64,000 bases of DNA from OLB6 sp964620125 (lineage in GTDB: Bacteria > Bacteroidota > Ignavibacteria > Kapaibacteriales > Kapaibacteriaceae). Shown in pieces: positions 52,717 through 61,800 of this stretch. The stretch is taken from NCBI GenBank assembly GCA_964620125.1, contig CAZUGQ010000006.1:62001-126000 (forward strand), read 5' to 3'. The notes below the pieces were generated by a model. That model made no database searches and had not been told where the DNA came from. It worked only from the letters and a program-made list of their open reading frames with translations. A program made the position numbers and the translations under genes. Within the stretch, counting starts at the first letter, position 1; each line of letters begins with the position of its first letter.

Positions 52717-53091
52717 TTACTTTTCGTTCGAGGCTGTTTCAACAGGGGCTTCCGAGGTAGCACCATTTGTGGTTGCTTCGGCCTTGGTCATACTCGCCTT
52801 GGCTGGAGCACTCTTCTTGGCACAGCACGATGGTGTCGAAACCGTGGAGTTTACTGTTTTCGTTGCCTTTGCCGACTTCGTAGCGCAGCAACCAGATGCC
52901 GCACCTTTGGCCGACGTAGAGCAATCGTCCTTCGTGTTTACAACCGAAGTCGATGCTGTCTTTGCTGTAGAAGATGTGGTTGTGGAGGCCTTGGCTGACT
53001 TCTTATGCTCGTCGCACTTGAAACTTGCCGATGCAACTGCAGCCGACATGCCGAATGCAATCACGGCCGCACCGATTAGACGGAACTTCAT
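52717..53091 (-). CDS. small secreted Cys- and Ala/Lys/Ser/Thr-rich protein
   Basis: 124 residues with a signal peptide (LIGAAVIAFGMSAAVASA). The mature part is low-complexity and carries six Cys, in KCDEHKK, DDCSTS, SGCCATKSA and PSCCAKKSA; the last two are an imperfect internal repeat. The CC-x-(T/K)-KSA pairs could bind metal or form disulfides. No family is recognised, and the composition resembles periplasmic metallothionein-like or histone-tail-like sequences. AGGAG lies eight bases before the ATG. A TAAATTTC promoter-like element is about 60 bases upstream. Confidence 0.6.
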   Translation of the reverse strand: MKFRLIGAAVIAFGMSAAVASASFKCDEHKKSAKASTTTSSTAKTASTSVVNTKDDCSTSAKGAASGCCATKSAKATKTVNSTVSTPSCCAKKSAPAKASMTKAEATTNGATSEAPVETASNEK

Positions 53092-53191
53092 GAGAAGGCT
53101 CCTATCGTAGCGTATAGGTGGGAGTTACGTTGTTTTACACAAGGGGCGAAATTTAGGCCTCTCGAACGGTGTTTCCAAGCCGGTTACCAAA

Positions 53192-56100
53192 TCAGGAGCA
53201 GCCGGTGGTGTGTCCGCACTCCACACACACCAGGCAAGAACCGTTTACCTTGGTGTACATGGAGCCACATTTTCCGCAAGCTTCGCCTGTAAAACCTAGT
53301 TCTTTGGCAATCCGCCGTGCATCCGAGTCTACACTTACGGAAGGCTTCAATTCCTTCACTCCAGGTTCGGCATCACCTCCCACTAGATTTTCAGCACCAA
53401 TAACCATTGGTGGCCGGAAAGTCTCCGGATGTGCTACGGGTTTGGCGCCGTCAGGAAGTGCTGTTTTTTCCGGCAGCTTTGATGGCGCTGGCGGAACTAC
53501 CTCGTCAACCGACTTTACATGAACAAAGTCGGTTCTATTCAAGTAATCGTATCCAAGGGTTCGGAACACATAGTCAAGAATTGACGTGGCATTCTTGATG
53601 GCTTCGTGCCCTTCAACAAATCCGGCAGGTTCGAAGCGCGTGAATGTAAAGGTGTCTACGAGCTCCTCGAGAGGCACACCATACTGCAAGGCCTTGGATG
53701 CAAGCACGGCAAAACAGTTCATCAGACCCTTAAAGGAAGCCCCTTCCTTGTACATATCGATAAAGATTTCGCCAAGCTTGCCATCATCGAACTCTCCTGT
53801 TCGCAAATACACCTTGTGCCCACCCACCGTGGCCTCACGCACATATCCGTGCCGACGTTTGGGCAACCGTCTGCGCTCTGCTCGGTGGTAAACACGCTCC
53901 TTGATTACTTCATACACTTCCTTCGGACCTTTCGTCTCGTCAAGCGTGTCTTCGTCGCCAAGCATCACGATCTCGTCATAGTTGTCGGCCGAGGCATTGA
54001 GTGGCTGACTGAGTTTCGAACCGTCTCGGTAGAGAGCAATGGCTTTCACCATTTGCTGCCAGCTCTCAACATGCACTTCGTGCACCTGCTGCACTGTGGC
54101 CTCTCCCGGCATGTTGATCGTCTTGGAAATGGCTCCGGAAATGAATGGTTGTGCGGCCGACATCATGCGAACGTGCGCCATGTATGGTATGTAGCGCTGG
54201 CCGATCTTGCCACATTTATTGGCGCAATCAAACACGGGAAGGTGCTCTGCCTTCAGGTGTGGTGCACCTTCGATTGTCATGGTACCACACACATACGTAT
54301 TTGCCGCTTCTATGTCGTCCGAACTAAAGCCCAGCCTTTGCAGCATATTGAAGCCTGGGTTGTTGATCTCCACATCCGAAAAACCCAGTTCCTTACACAG
54401 TTGCTCGCCAACGGTGTATTTATTGAATGCGAAACGAATATCGAAGGCGGTGTCGAGTTGCCGTTCTACTACTTCCAGAACCTCGTCTGTGAACCCCTTC
54501 TGCTTTAAAGACGCACGGTTAATCACGGGGCATCCCGCCAGCGTTCCATGTCCCTTGCAGTACTTCTCAATGTCGTCGATCTGTGCTTCGCTGTATCCCA
54601 GGCGATGCAGTGCCGCACTCACACTCTGGTTCACAATCTTGAAGTACCCGCCACCAGCAAGCTTCTTGAACTTCACGATGGCAAAGTCAGGCTCAATACC
54701 CGTGGTATCACAGTCCATTACCAAACCAATGGTTCCTGTTGGAGCGATCACCGTGGCCTGTGCATTGCGGTAGCCATGGAGTTCACCAAGCTCTACGGCA
54801 CGATCCCAGGCACGCTGGGCAGCACTGAGAAGGTCTGGCGGACATGTGGCTGCATCAATCCCTCGCGGCTTGATGGTAAGGCCTTCGTAGTCTTCCTCAC
54901 GGACGTTGTATGCTGCACGCCTGTGGTTTCTCATCACTCGAAGCATGGCTTCGGCATTCTGTTTGTATCTGGGAAAGGGGCTTACGTCGCGCGCCATCTC
55001 GGCTGATGTGGCGTATGCTTCACCCGTCATGATGGCGGAAAGTGCACCACAGATGCTCAGTGCCTGTGGCGAATCGTATGGTATGCCCATCACCATGAGT
55101 ACCGTGCCAAGGTTGGCATATCCAAGACCCAACGTGCGATAGTTGAAACTCCGTGTAGCAACCTCCTTCGAGGGGAATTGTGCCATAAGCACGGAGATTT
55201 CCAACACGATGGTCCACAGCCGTACCGCATGGGTGAAATCGTCAATCAGAAAGGTACTAGACTCCCGATCATAAAAGTGCGCCAGGTTCAACGATGCCAG
55301 ATTACACGCCGTATCGTCCAGAAACATGTACTCCGAACACGGGTTCGATCCATTGATCCGACCGTCGGCAGGACAGGTATGCCATTCATTGATGGTTGTA
55401 TCGAATTGCAGTCCTGGATCGGCACTTTTCCACGATGCAAGGTTGATCCTATCCCACAAGTCGCGAGCTCGCACCGTACGCCTCTTCGTGGCATCGGTTC
55501 GCCACACAAGATCCCATGTTGCATCGTTCAGCACGGCCTGCATGAACTCGTTGGTTACTCGTACAGAGTTGTTCGAGTTCTGGCCACTAACGGTATTATA
55601 GGCCTCGCCTTCGTAGTTGGTGTCGTAGGTAGTAAAATTCAGACTGGTAAATCCTTGGCTTACCATATCCAGCGTTCGCTTCACGGCATTGTATGGAACA
55701 CCACGGTGCAGTGCTCTACGGATTAGGGTGTCGAGCTTCTTGTTCTGCTTGGCATCGGCACCATTGGCATGCGCTTCGTCCATAATTGCCTGAAGGAATG
55801 TGGCGCATACCTTCGAGCCTGCTACAAGTGCCGCTACCTTTTCTTCTTCGCGCGCCTTCCAGTCAATAAACTTCTCGATATCCGGATGGTCCACATTTAC
55901 AATAACCATCTTAGCCGCCCTACGCGTGGTTCCGCCGCTCTTGATGGCACCGGCAGCACGATCGAAGATTTTGAGAAAACTCATCAATCCGCTCGATACG
56001 CCGCCACCTGAAAGCCGTTCACTCTCACCACGCAGATTGCTAAAGTTTGAACCGGTGCCCGACCCGTATTTGAAGATCCTTGCCTCTCGTGTGGCCAGAT

Positions 56101-56698
56101 CGAAGATGCCACCTTCGTTTACCAGGTCGTCCGATACACTCTGAATGAAACAAGCATGTGGCTGTGGGTGTGTATAGGCGTCCTTGGAGCGAACAAGGCG
56201 TTGCGTATCCGGGTCAACATAGAAATGCCCTTGCGAGTTACCCGTTATGTCGTACGCCCAGTTTAGTCCGGTATTAAACCACTGTGGTGAGTTAGGAGCT
56301 GCCATCTGCTTGAGGAGCATGAAGGCTACTTCATCATAGAAGGCCTGGGCATCTTCTGCAGTGTCGAAGTATCCGTGTTTCTCACCCCACCATCGCCAGC
56401 ATCCTGCAAGCCGATGCACCACCTGTTTTACGGAGCGCTCAGGTCCCAATACCTCTTCGCCGGCATCATCCAGAATGCGGTTGCCATCCGCATCTACCTG
56501 TGGTACTCCTGCCTTGCGGAAGTACTTCTGTGCTAAAATATCTGTGGCCACCTGCGACCAACGCTCTGGCACCTCGATGTTCTCCATATCGAACACCACC
56601 TTGCCATCAGGATTGCGTAGGGTTGATCTACGCAGAGTGTATGTGAATTGGTCATACACGTTGCTTGATGCCGACGTGAACCTCCGCGCAATGCGCAT
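53192..56698 (-). CDS. nrdJ: vitamin B12-dependent (class II) ribonucleotide reductase
   Basis: 1168 residues. The N-terminal part (YDQFTYTLRRSTLRNPDGK) is followed by the catalytic barrel: PQPHACFIQSVSDDLVN (first radical-site Cys), GTGSNFSNLRGESERLSGGG, NPCSEYMFLDDTACNLASL (thiyl-radical Cys) and IAPTGTIGLVMDCDTTGIEPDFA. The C-terminus carries a zinc-ribbon-like CGKCGSMY to CVECGHTTG with redox Cys. Class II enzymes use adenosylcobalamin to make deoxynucleotides with or without oxygen. GGAGG lies nine bases before the ATG at 56698. Upstream I see no cobalamin-riboswitch core or NrdR box that I would trust. Confidence 0.95.
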   Translation of the reverse strand: MRIARRFTSASSNVYDQFTYTLRRSTLRNPDGKVVFDMENIEVPERWSQVATDILAQKYFRKAGVPQVDADGNRILDDAGEEVLGPERSVKQVVHRLAGCWRWWGEKHGYFDTAEDAQAFYDEVAFMLLKQMAAPNSPQWFNTGLNWAYDITGNSQGHFYVDPDTQRLVRSKDAYTHPQPHACFIQSVSDDLVNEGGIFDLATREARIFKYGSGTGSNFSNLRGESERLSGGGVSSGLMSFLKIFDRAAGAIKSGGTTRRAAKMVIVNVDHPDIEKFIDWKAREEEKVAALVAGSKVCATFLQAIMDEAHANGADAKQNKKLDTLIRRALHRGVPYNAVKRTLDMVSQGFTSLNFTTYDTNYEGEAYNTVSGQNSNNSVRVTNEFMQAVLNDATWDLVWRTDATKRRTVRARDLWDRINLASWKSADPGLQFDTTINEWHTCPADGRINGSNPCSEYMFLDDTACNLASLNLAHFYDRESSTFLIDDFTHAVRLWTIVLEISVLMAQFPSKEVATRSFNYRTLGLGYANLGTVLMVMGIPYDSPQALSICGALSAIMTGEAYATSAEMARDVSPFPRYKQNAEAMLRVMRNHRRAAYNVREEDYEGLTIKPRGIDAATCPPDLLSAAQRAWDRAVELGELHGYRNAQATVIAPTGTIGLVMDCDTTGIEPDFAIVKFKKLAGGGYFKIVNQSVSAALHRLGYSEAQIDDIEKYCKGHGTLAGCPVINRASLKQKGFTDEVLEVVERQLDTAFDIRFAFNKYTVGEQLCKELGFSDVEINNPGFNMLQRLGFSSDDIEAANTYVCGTMTIEGAPHLKAEHLPVFDCANKCGKIGQRYIPYMAHVRMMSAAQPFISGAISKTINMPGEATVQQVHEVHVESWQQMVKAIALYRDGSKLSQPLNASADNYDEIVMLGDEDTLDETKGPKEVYEVIKERVYHRAERRRLPKRRHGYVREATVGGHKVYLRTGEFDDGKLGEIFIDMYKEGASFKGLMNCFAVLASKALQYGVPLEELVDTFTFTRFEPAGFVEGHEAIKNATSILDYVFRTLGYDYLNRTDFVHVKSVDEVVPPAPSKLPEKTALPDGAKPVAHPETFRPPMVIGAENLVGGDAEPGVKELKPSVSVDSDARRIAKELGFTGEACGKCGSMYTKVNGSCLVCVECGHTTGCS

Positions 56699-57016
56699 AC
56701 TCTACCTCCGGTGTTGAAAGTTATATCCACCCGTTGTTTGATCACCGGCGATCACTCGACCCAACATCTTCAATGTTTCTCTCAAGAAAAAGAGACGCGT
56801 CCGCCACGGTGCGATTCATTTACCGCCCCGCCATCAGATGCTTGGTCAGGTAATCGTTCGGTCGTTGCCCTGGTATCTTCCTCGTTCCCGGCTTGCTGCG
56901 TGCCCCGAAGACAACGGCGAGCAAAATAGCCGACGGCAATTCCGTTGCAAATCATATTGGGTGGGTGTGGAAAAAAAGACTGTGCCAAAGGATGAATTCC
57001 TAGATTCGACCCCCGC
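56699..57016. other. intergenic region between nrdJ and PAP2 genes
   Basis: 318 bases between divergent genes. For nrdJ the minus strand shows TAACTTTC (complement of 56716-56723) about 17 bases before its GGAGGT ribosome site. For the PAP2 gene TAGATTCG (57001-57008) ends eight bases before the ATG. A single TGTGGAAAA (DnaA-box-like) occurs at about 56966. I found no riboswitch, tRNA or small gene. Confidence 0.5.
57001..57008 (+). promoter_or_regulatory. TAGATTCG -7-like element before the PAP2 gene
   Basis: TAGATTCG matches the TAnnTT(T/C)G pattern and precedes the ATG at 57017 by eight bases, with no Shine-Dalgarno sequence between. Confidence 0.4.
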
Positions 57017-57580
57017 ATGAGCCCCTTCATCGATCTTCTTGTAGCCATAGACGTGTGGCTTTTCCATGCAATCAACCACGGCTGGAGCAATGCCGTGTTC
57101 GACGTGGTGTTTGCAACAGTTACCAACGTGGCCTACTGGCGTCCGATCTATGCCGTTGGCATCATCATCCTCGTTTGGCGTGGTGGCAACAGGGGCCGGT
57201 GGTGTGCAGGCACTTTGCTGGTTATTGCAGCGGTGGTTGATCCGCTGAGCAGTGCCTTTCTCAAGGAAACGATACACCGGCTTCGTCCTTACGAGGTGTT
57301 GGGCTCAGTGCATCAGCTTGTTGGCAGTGGGGGGGGGAGTTTCCCGAGCAACCATGCACTTAACAACATGGCCGGCGCCATGGTGCTTTCTGCATACTTT
57401 CCAGGGTTGCGATGGTTGTGGTTTGCCGTGGCCACCGTGATCTGCATATCGCGTGTGTACTGCGGGGTACACTGGCCTTCCGACGTTGTTGGCGGGTCGA
57501 TTATCGGCGTGTTAGTGGGAGGGGGCTTGGTTATGCTTACCCAACGCTGGAAAGGTGTTCCAGCTCCTGCACAGCCCTGA
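57017..57580 (+). CDS. PAP2 family phosphatase
   Basis: 187 residues, five or six membrane helices. The three-part active site is complete: KETIHRLRP near residue 82, FPSNHA near 112 and SRVYCGVHWPSDVVGG near 147-162. Inner-membrane PAP2 enzymes of this size dephosphorylate undecaprenyl diphosphate, phosphatidylglycerophosphate or related lipids (BacA-like or PgpB-like). The C-terminal GKGVPAPAQ-type end overlaps the convergent hpnE gene by 44 bases. A G8 run at about 57330 encodes GSGGGS. Confidence 0.9.
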   Translation: MSPFIDLLVAIDVWLFHAINHGWSNAVFDVVFATVTNVAYWRPIYAVGIIILVWRGGNRGRWCAGTLLVIAAVVDPLSSAFLKETIHRLRPYEVLGSVHQLVGSGGGSFPSNHALNNMAGAMVLSAYFPGLRWLWFAVATVICISRVYCGVHWPSDVVGGSIIGVLVGGGLVMLTQRWKGVPAPAQP

Positions 57581-58841
57581 ATCCACTTCGAGCCGCAGCT
57601 TCGATAGTGGCAGGAAGGCTGGCATAACTCCAGTCCGAGCATAATGCAAGGTTTCCGCTGCACGTTTGCATGGCTCGTCTGCATTCTTCGAACTGTGGTG
57701 TGATTAGTGGTGTTGCCTGTTTTTCTTTGATCACAACACCGTGAAGCATGTTTGCCGACAATGCCTCGGGAAAGAGGCGGCGCAGTTCCTGGTGGCATTG
57801 GGCCAAAAAATCCGTGGCATGTTGAGTAGCGGCCTCGGCTGCAGCGCTTATAGTTAAGGCTACCAGGCCAGGTTTGATGCGGCGTTTGTTGAACACCCAC
57901 TGAATGGTTGTACCCAGAGCAGCCGTAAAGTCGAACGGCATCCAGTCAACATCGTACCACAGATATACGCTAACGATGGGGCTGTATACTGGTTCGGGGG
58001 GAAGACTGATGTGAATGGCTGACTTGTTTAGGAGTCGCTGAAGTGCACGATGTGGCACAGCACATACCACGGCATCTGGTTCCAGCACGTTTCCATTGCT
58101 CAGGTGGACACGCCTAACCAAGCCCCCTTCCGATTCCATAGTGTCTGCACTCACGCTTGTGTGGAGCGAACCACCATGCTGTGCCAACCAATCCGGCAAC
58201 GGAGATAATAGTTTGCTCAGGCCAACGGTAGGGATCCACAAACTTGAGCTACCCTTGCCGCCCATCACGGCAATGCGCAGTACATTTTCCATGAGTGATG
58301 CGGCAGCCTTGTTCATGGGTGCGTTCAGCGTTGCAAGCACAAGGGGCTCCCAGAACCGCTCCAGCACATCGGGGGGTTGGTGTTCTTCCTGAAGAAACTC
58401 GAGGCAGGTGCGACCCTTGGTGTTCGCCTGTTTGCGCGAAATGCGGATTGCCAACTTGATTGCTGCATATCGAGAAGCAGGCCGAATCTTTGAAAGTCGA
58501 AGAATGCCAAACAACATGCCGGCCCTGCCTGGAGCTATGGATGCATCCAGCACATCACGTTGTCCATCTGCATCTGCAAACGCTACTCTCAGTGCTTGTT
58601 GGCGTTCAAGGTAGTGAGAGGTACCTAAGGACTTCATCACATGGTTTGCTGCCGTATAGGCACCCATCATCACGTGCTGTCCGTTGTCTATCTCATCGCC
58701 AGTGTCCCGGTCAACAAAACTCCTGGCACGTCCGCCAATGTATGGCCGCTCCTCTATAAGCGTTACGTGCCAGCCGCGCTCGGCTGCAGCAATGGCTGCA
58801 GCAATGCCTGCCCAACCAGCACCGATTATGAGAATGTGCAT
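57537..58841 (-). CDS. hpnE: hydroxysqualene dehydroxylase-like FAD oxidoreductase
   Basis: 434 residues from ATG 58841. HILIIGAGWAGIAAAIAAAERGWHVTLIEE binds FAD; GGRARSF and DNGQHVMMGAY follow as in HpnE and carotenoid-desaturase-like amine oxidases. Central PLVLATLNAPMNKAAASL and VGGLSKLL-like segments, then VVCAVPHRALQRLL and the C-terminal LCSDWSYASLPATIEAAARSG fit HpnE. HpnE reduces hydroxysqualene to squalene in hopanoid synthesis, after HpnC and HpnD, neither of which is in the window. The 3' end overlaps the convergent PAP2 gene by 44 bases. Confidence 0.85.
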   Translation of the reverse strand: MHILIIGAGWAGIAAAIAAAERGWHVTLIEERPYIGGRARSFVDRDTGDEIDNGQHVMMGAYTAANHVMKSLGTSHYLERQQALRVAFADADGQRDVLDASIAPGRAGMLFGILRLSKIRPASRYAAIKLAIRISRKQANTKGRTCLEFLQEEHQPPDVLERFWEPLVLATLNAPMNKAAASLMENVLRIAVMGGKGSSSLWIPTVGLSKLLSPLPDWLAQHGGSLHTSVSADTMESEGGLVRRVHLSNGNVLEPDAVVCAVPHRALQRLLNKSAIHISLPPEPVYSPIVSVYLWYDVDWMPFDFTAALGTTIQWVFNKRRIKPGLVALTISAAAEAATQHATDFLAQCHQELRRLFPEALSANMLHGVVIKEKQATPLITPQFEECRRAMQTCSGNLALCSDWSYASLPATIEAAARSGFRAVQELEHLSSVG

Positions 58842-58889
58842 CCTGCGTGTTATTCTTCGTGCGTTGGTTGAGTGAAACACCGTTCTACG

Positions 58890-61800
58890 TTATCGCAGTA
58901 TAGTAACGGGTGTTTGCCCGCACAGGCTACCGTCATCCCAGTACGCTACCACATGGTATCGTCCGTGTACCAGATGTTGCACTGACATGACGATTGAAGA
59001 CTGGTATCGATCATGGAACAATACGTGTCGCACACCAAGTGCATCGATGGCGGCGATGGTTAACCTATCCGTTTTCTGGTTCGATCCGCTTGTGAAGAGC
59101 AGGTGCACTACGTCGGACGTGACGTTGGGTAGTGCACTCATCGCTGACGAAGGAGATGTTGTGTGGAGAGTGCCTTTGCTGAGGTTAACAAGCATGAACG
59201 GCTCATTGGGAGAAACCCGTTGGAACGATGTGGCAGAAGGACTGATGTCGATCATTTCCTGGTAGGTGTACCCGTCGGAGCCTGAGTAGTGCAGCCGCAA
59301 CCGGTATTGGTGCCCACCCCCTTCTGTAAGGTAGGTGGTGCAAACATCGTTCAACCCTTCTCGGGCCATGCGTGCAGATGGCATCGTAAGTGCAACCGGG
59401 TCTGGTTGCAGTGCAGTCTCAAACCGCTCGATCGAGAGATGAACCCCTTCGCGTCGAGTTCCGGCAACAAGGATCTGCATGGTTCGCAAGGCGCCGATAC
59501 TGAACGGATCGGACACAAGTGAATGCGGACCGAATGCCGTCAGGGGGCTCAACGAGTCGGGATCCGGATACAACTGCAACTGGCTTCCATCATCCAACAC
59601 CGCTGTAACGCAAGCGCTGCCATGGCTTGTCTCGAAACCAGCGAGTACCTGGGGTTTCGCGTCGGGATCGAACACAGACTCCTCGTCGGTTGATGTATCC
59701 GAGTCTGTTTCCGTGGTCAACCTGTAGAACCCTTCGGCGGAGTTGAGCAACGTTGGATTGGTGGCAGTAGTGCTTTGCAGAACGCGCCGAACGGACTGTA
59801 ACCCAGCAGGCCAATCCTCACGTTGCCGGGCTGCGAGGTGTGGCCATGCACCACCTTCCTTAAGGTACTCCGTGTGAATGGTTGGTGGTGATGGAGGTGC
59901 TGGAATGCCCGGGAACGGACGTAGCATCATCTGCTGGGTTAACAGGTTGGAAAATCGCACGGCACCTTGCCAGTACCCCCCTTGATTGTTGTCGGCCGCA
60001 ATCTTGAGTTCGTTGTAGTGTGAAGTGGTGAGCACATTGTAGTTGAGTACAATGGCACTGTCCGAGAGATTGCCGTTGTTGATATGCATGTACTGATTGT
60101 ACGTGAACAACGTACTGCCAACAACACCTTCCCAAGTAAGGGAGTCAAGACGCACAACACCTTGTGTAATAGCAGGATGGAACAGCGAGGCTGCTGCACT
60201 AAACGTGGTGCCAGTGTACCAGTAGTGCAACTGGCCATTCGGGCTAACTGTTGGCATGTCGAAGAACTGCCGATGCCTGATCTGGCTGCGTTGCGGACCT
60301 GTGAGATATTGTTGCCAGGCAAGGGACTCGTGTTGGTACTCATAGCTACCGTCCAAACCGGCAGTCGTGTCCAGGATGGTTACAACCAGGCTGTCGGGAA
60401 TCAAGCTCCGTGTAAGCACCGGCAGGGCATTTACAGCCAACGTGGTGGTGTCGCTCATGATGGCGATGTAGTCAGGGCTGCCAACTAACGGTATGGGTGG
60501 TGCTGTGGGAAGCGAGTATCGCATGCCCACGATGTCGGGCAGGTAGTTCTCGATGGTCAATGGTGAAAGGTCGCTGCGCAGTCGAGTATACCGTATCTGG
60601 GCATTCTCCTCCCAAGCCACCGAAGCATGCTCGTGGTTGCGGGCAATGTTGGAGTACACGTTCAACGTTGGATGGTAGGGTTGACCTCCGGTCTTGGTAC
60701 CAATCGTTGGACGCGGCAGGGCCATGATTGCAGCGTTGGTGGGGAAGTAGGAGTTACCGGCTGCTTTAACACCAACACCGAGTCCTTGATCTAACGAATT
60801 CCATGCATAATACAGCCGATTGTTGGCACAAGCGTTAACAACTGGCGTACCCCACAGCGCAAGATCCGTTAGCGAATCAGCGTCGTGCGCATCACCTTTT
60901 CTCGACACTACCAGACTCTTTCCTCCGGCTTCGATTTGTGCCGGATTCAGCGAGGCTACATCCGCAAACGTATTCTCGACGATGTGCATGAATTCTGCAA
61001 AATTCTCAGACCAGAGGTCGTGGCAGGCATACACCACATGGACCCGCGGGTGTCCAGCAGAGTCTTCTCGTACAACAATGCTCGGGAAGCCACACGAAAG
61101 ATCCTTGAAGTCCACGGTGTCGATGGTTGAGTCGGAAAACATCGGCTCAACGCCAGGGAAAAGTTGCGTGGAATCCGTGTTATTGGTGCGAGGTCGGCTT
61201 AGGTACGTGTACCGACTTAACCTAATTGGTTCCTGCCACTCCAACCCGGCCACGTTGGGCATGTTGTCCCGCAGGTAGGGCTTCGACCTCTTGTAAAACA
61301 CTGTCCACACACCTGTGCGTATCGGATCGGGGTCCTTTCGGTGATACACCATGTGGTATCGAATACTGTCTGTATAACCGGTGCCGGCGTACCTCGGTAC
61401 TGGATAGGCTACCAGCTTGTTCTGCGTGTTGAAGGCCAGGAACCCGTCGGCGGCGGTGTCGGCCGCCGGGCGGCGGATGATCCGGAAGAATCGTGTTTCG
61501 CCCGGCTTGAAGCTCACGTCCAGATCCGTAGTGCCGGCTATCACGGTATCGATGCGCCGCGTGGAATCCAGCGTGATTTCATGGATCTCCATCAGGATGC
61601 TCTTGCCCTGATATTGAGTAAAGTTGAAGGGGATTCGAATTCGCCGCGCTCCAAGCTGCCGGTATGTCCAAGCAGCATCACCAACAACTAGCGAGTCGAA
61701 TTCATAGGTGGTATACACGCGAATGCTGTCGGCGTATGCACCATCAATCACATGCGGATCCGTTCGCCGGTTAATCACAGCAAGAATGCACGAATCCGTT

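Noticed and set aside
56960..56975. DnaA box TGTGGAAAA
   Set aside because: A single isolated match is expected by chance in this length and has no neighbours.
56699..57016. cobalamin riboswitch controlling nrdJ
   Set aside because: I looked for the B12-box and core pattern on the minus strand and found no convincing match, despite the B12-dependent enzyme downstream.
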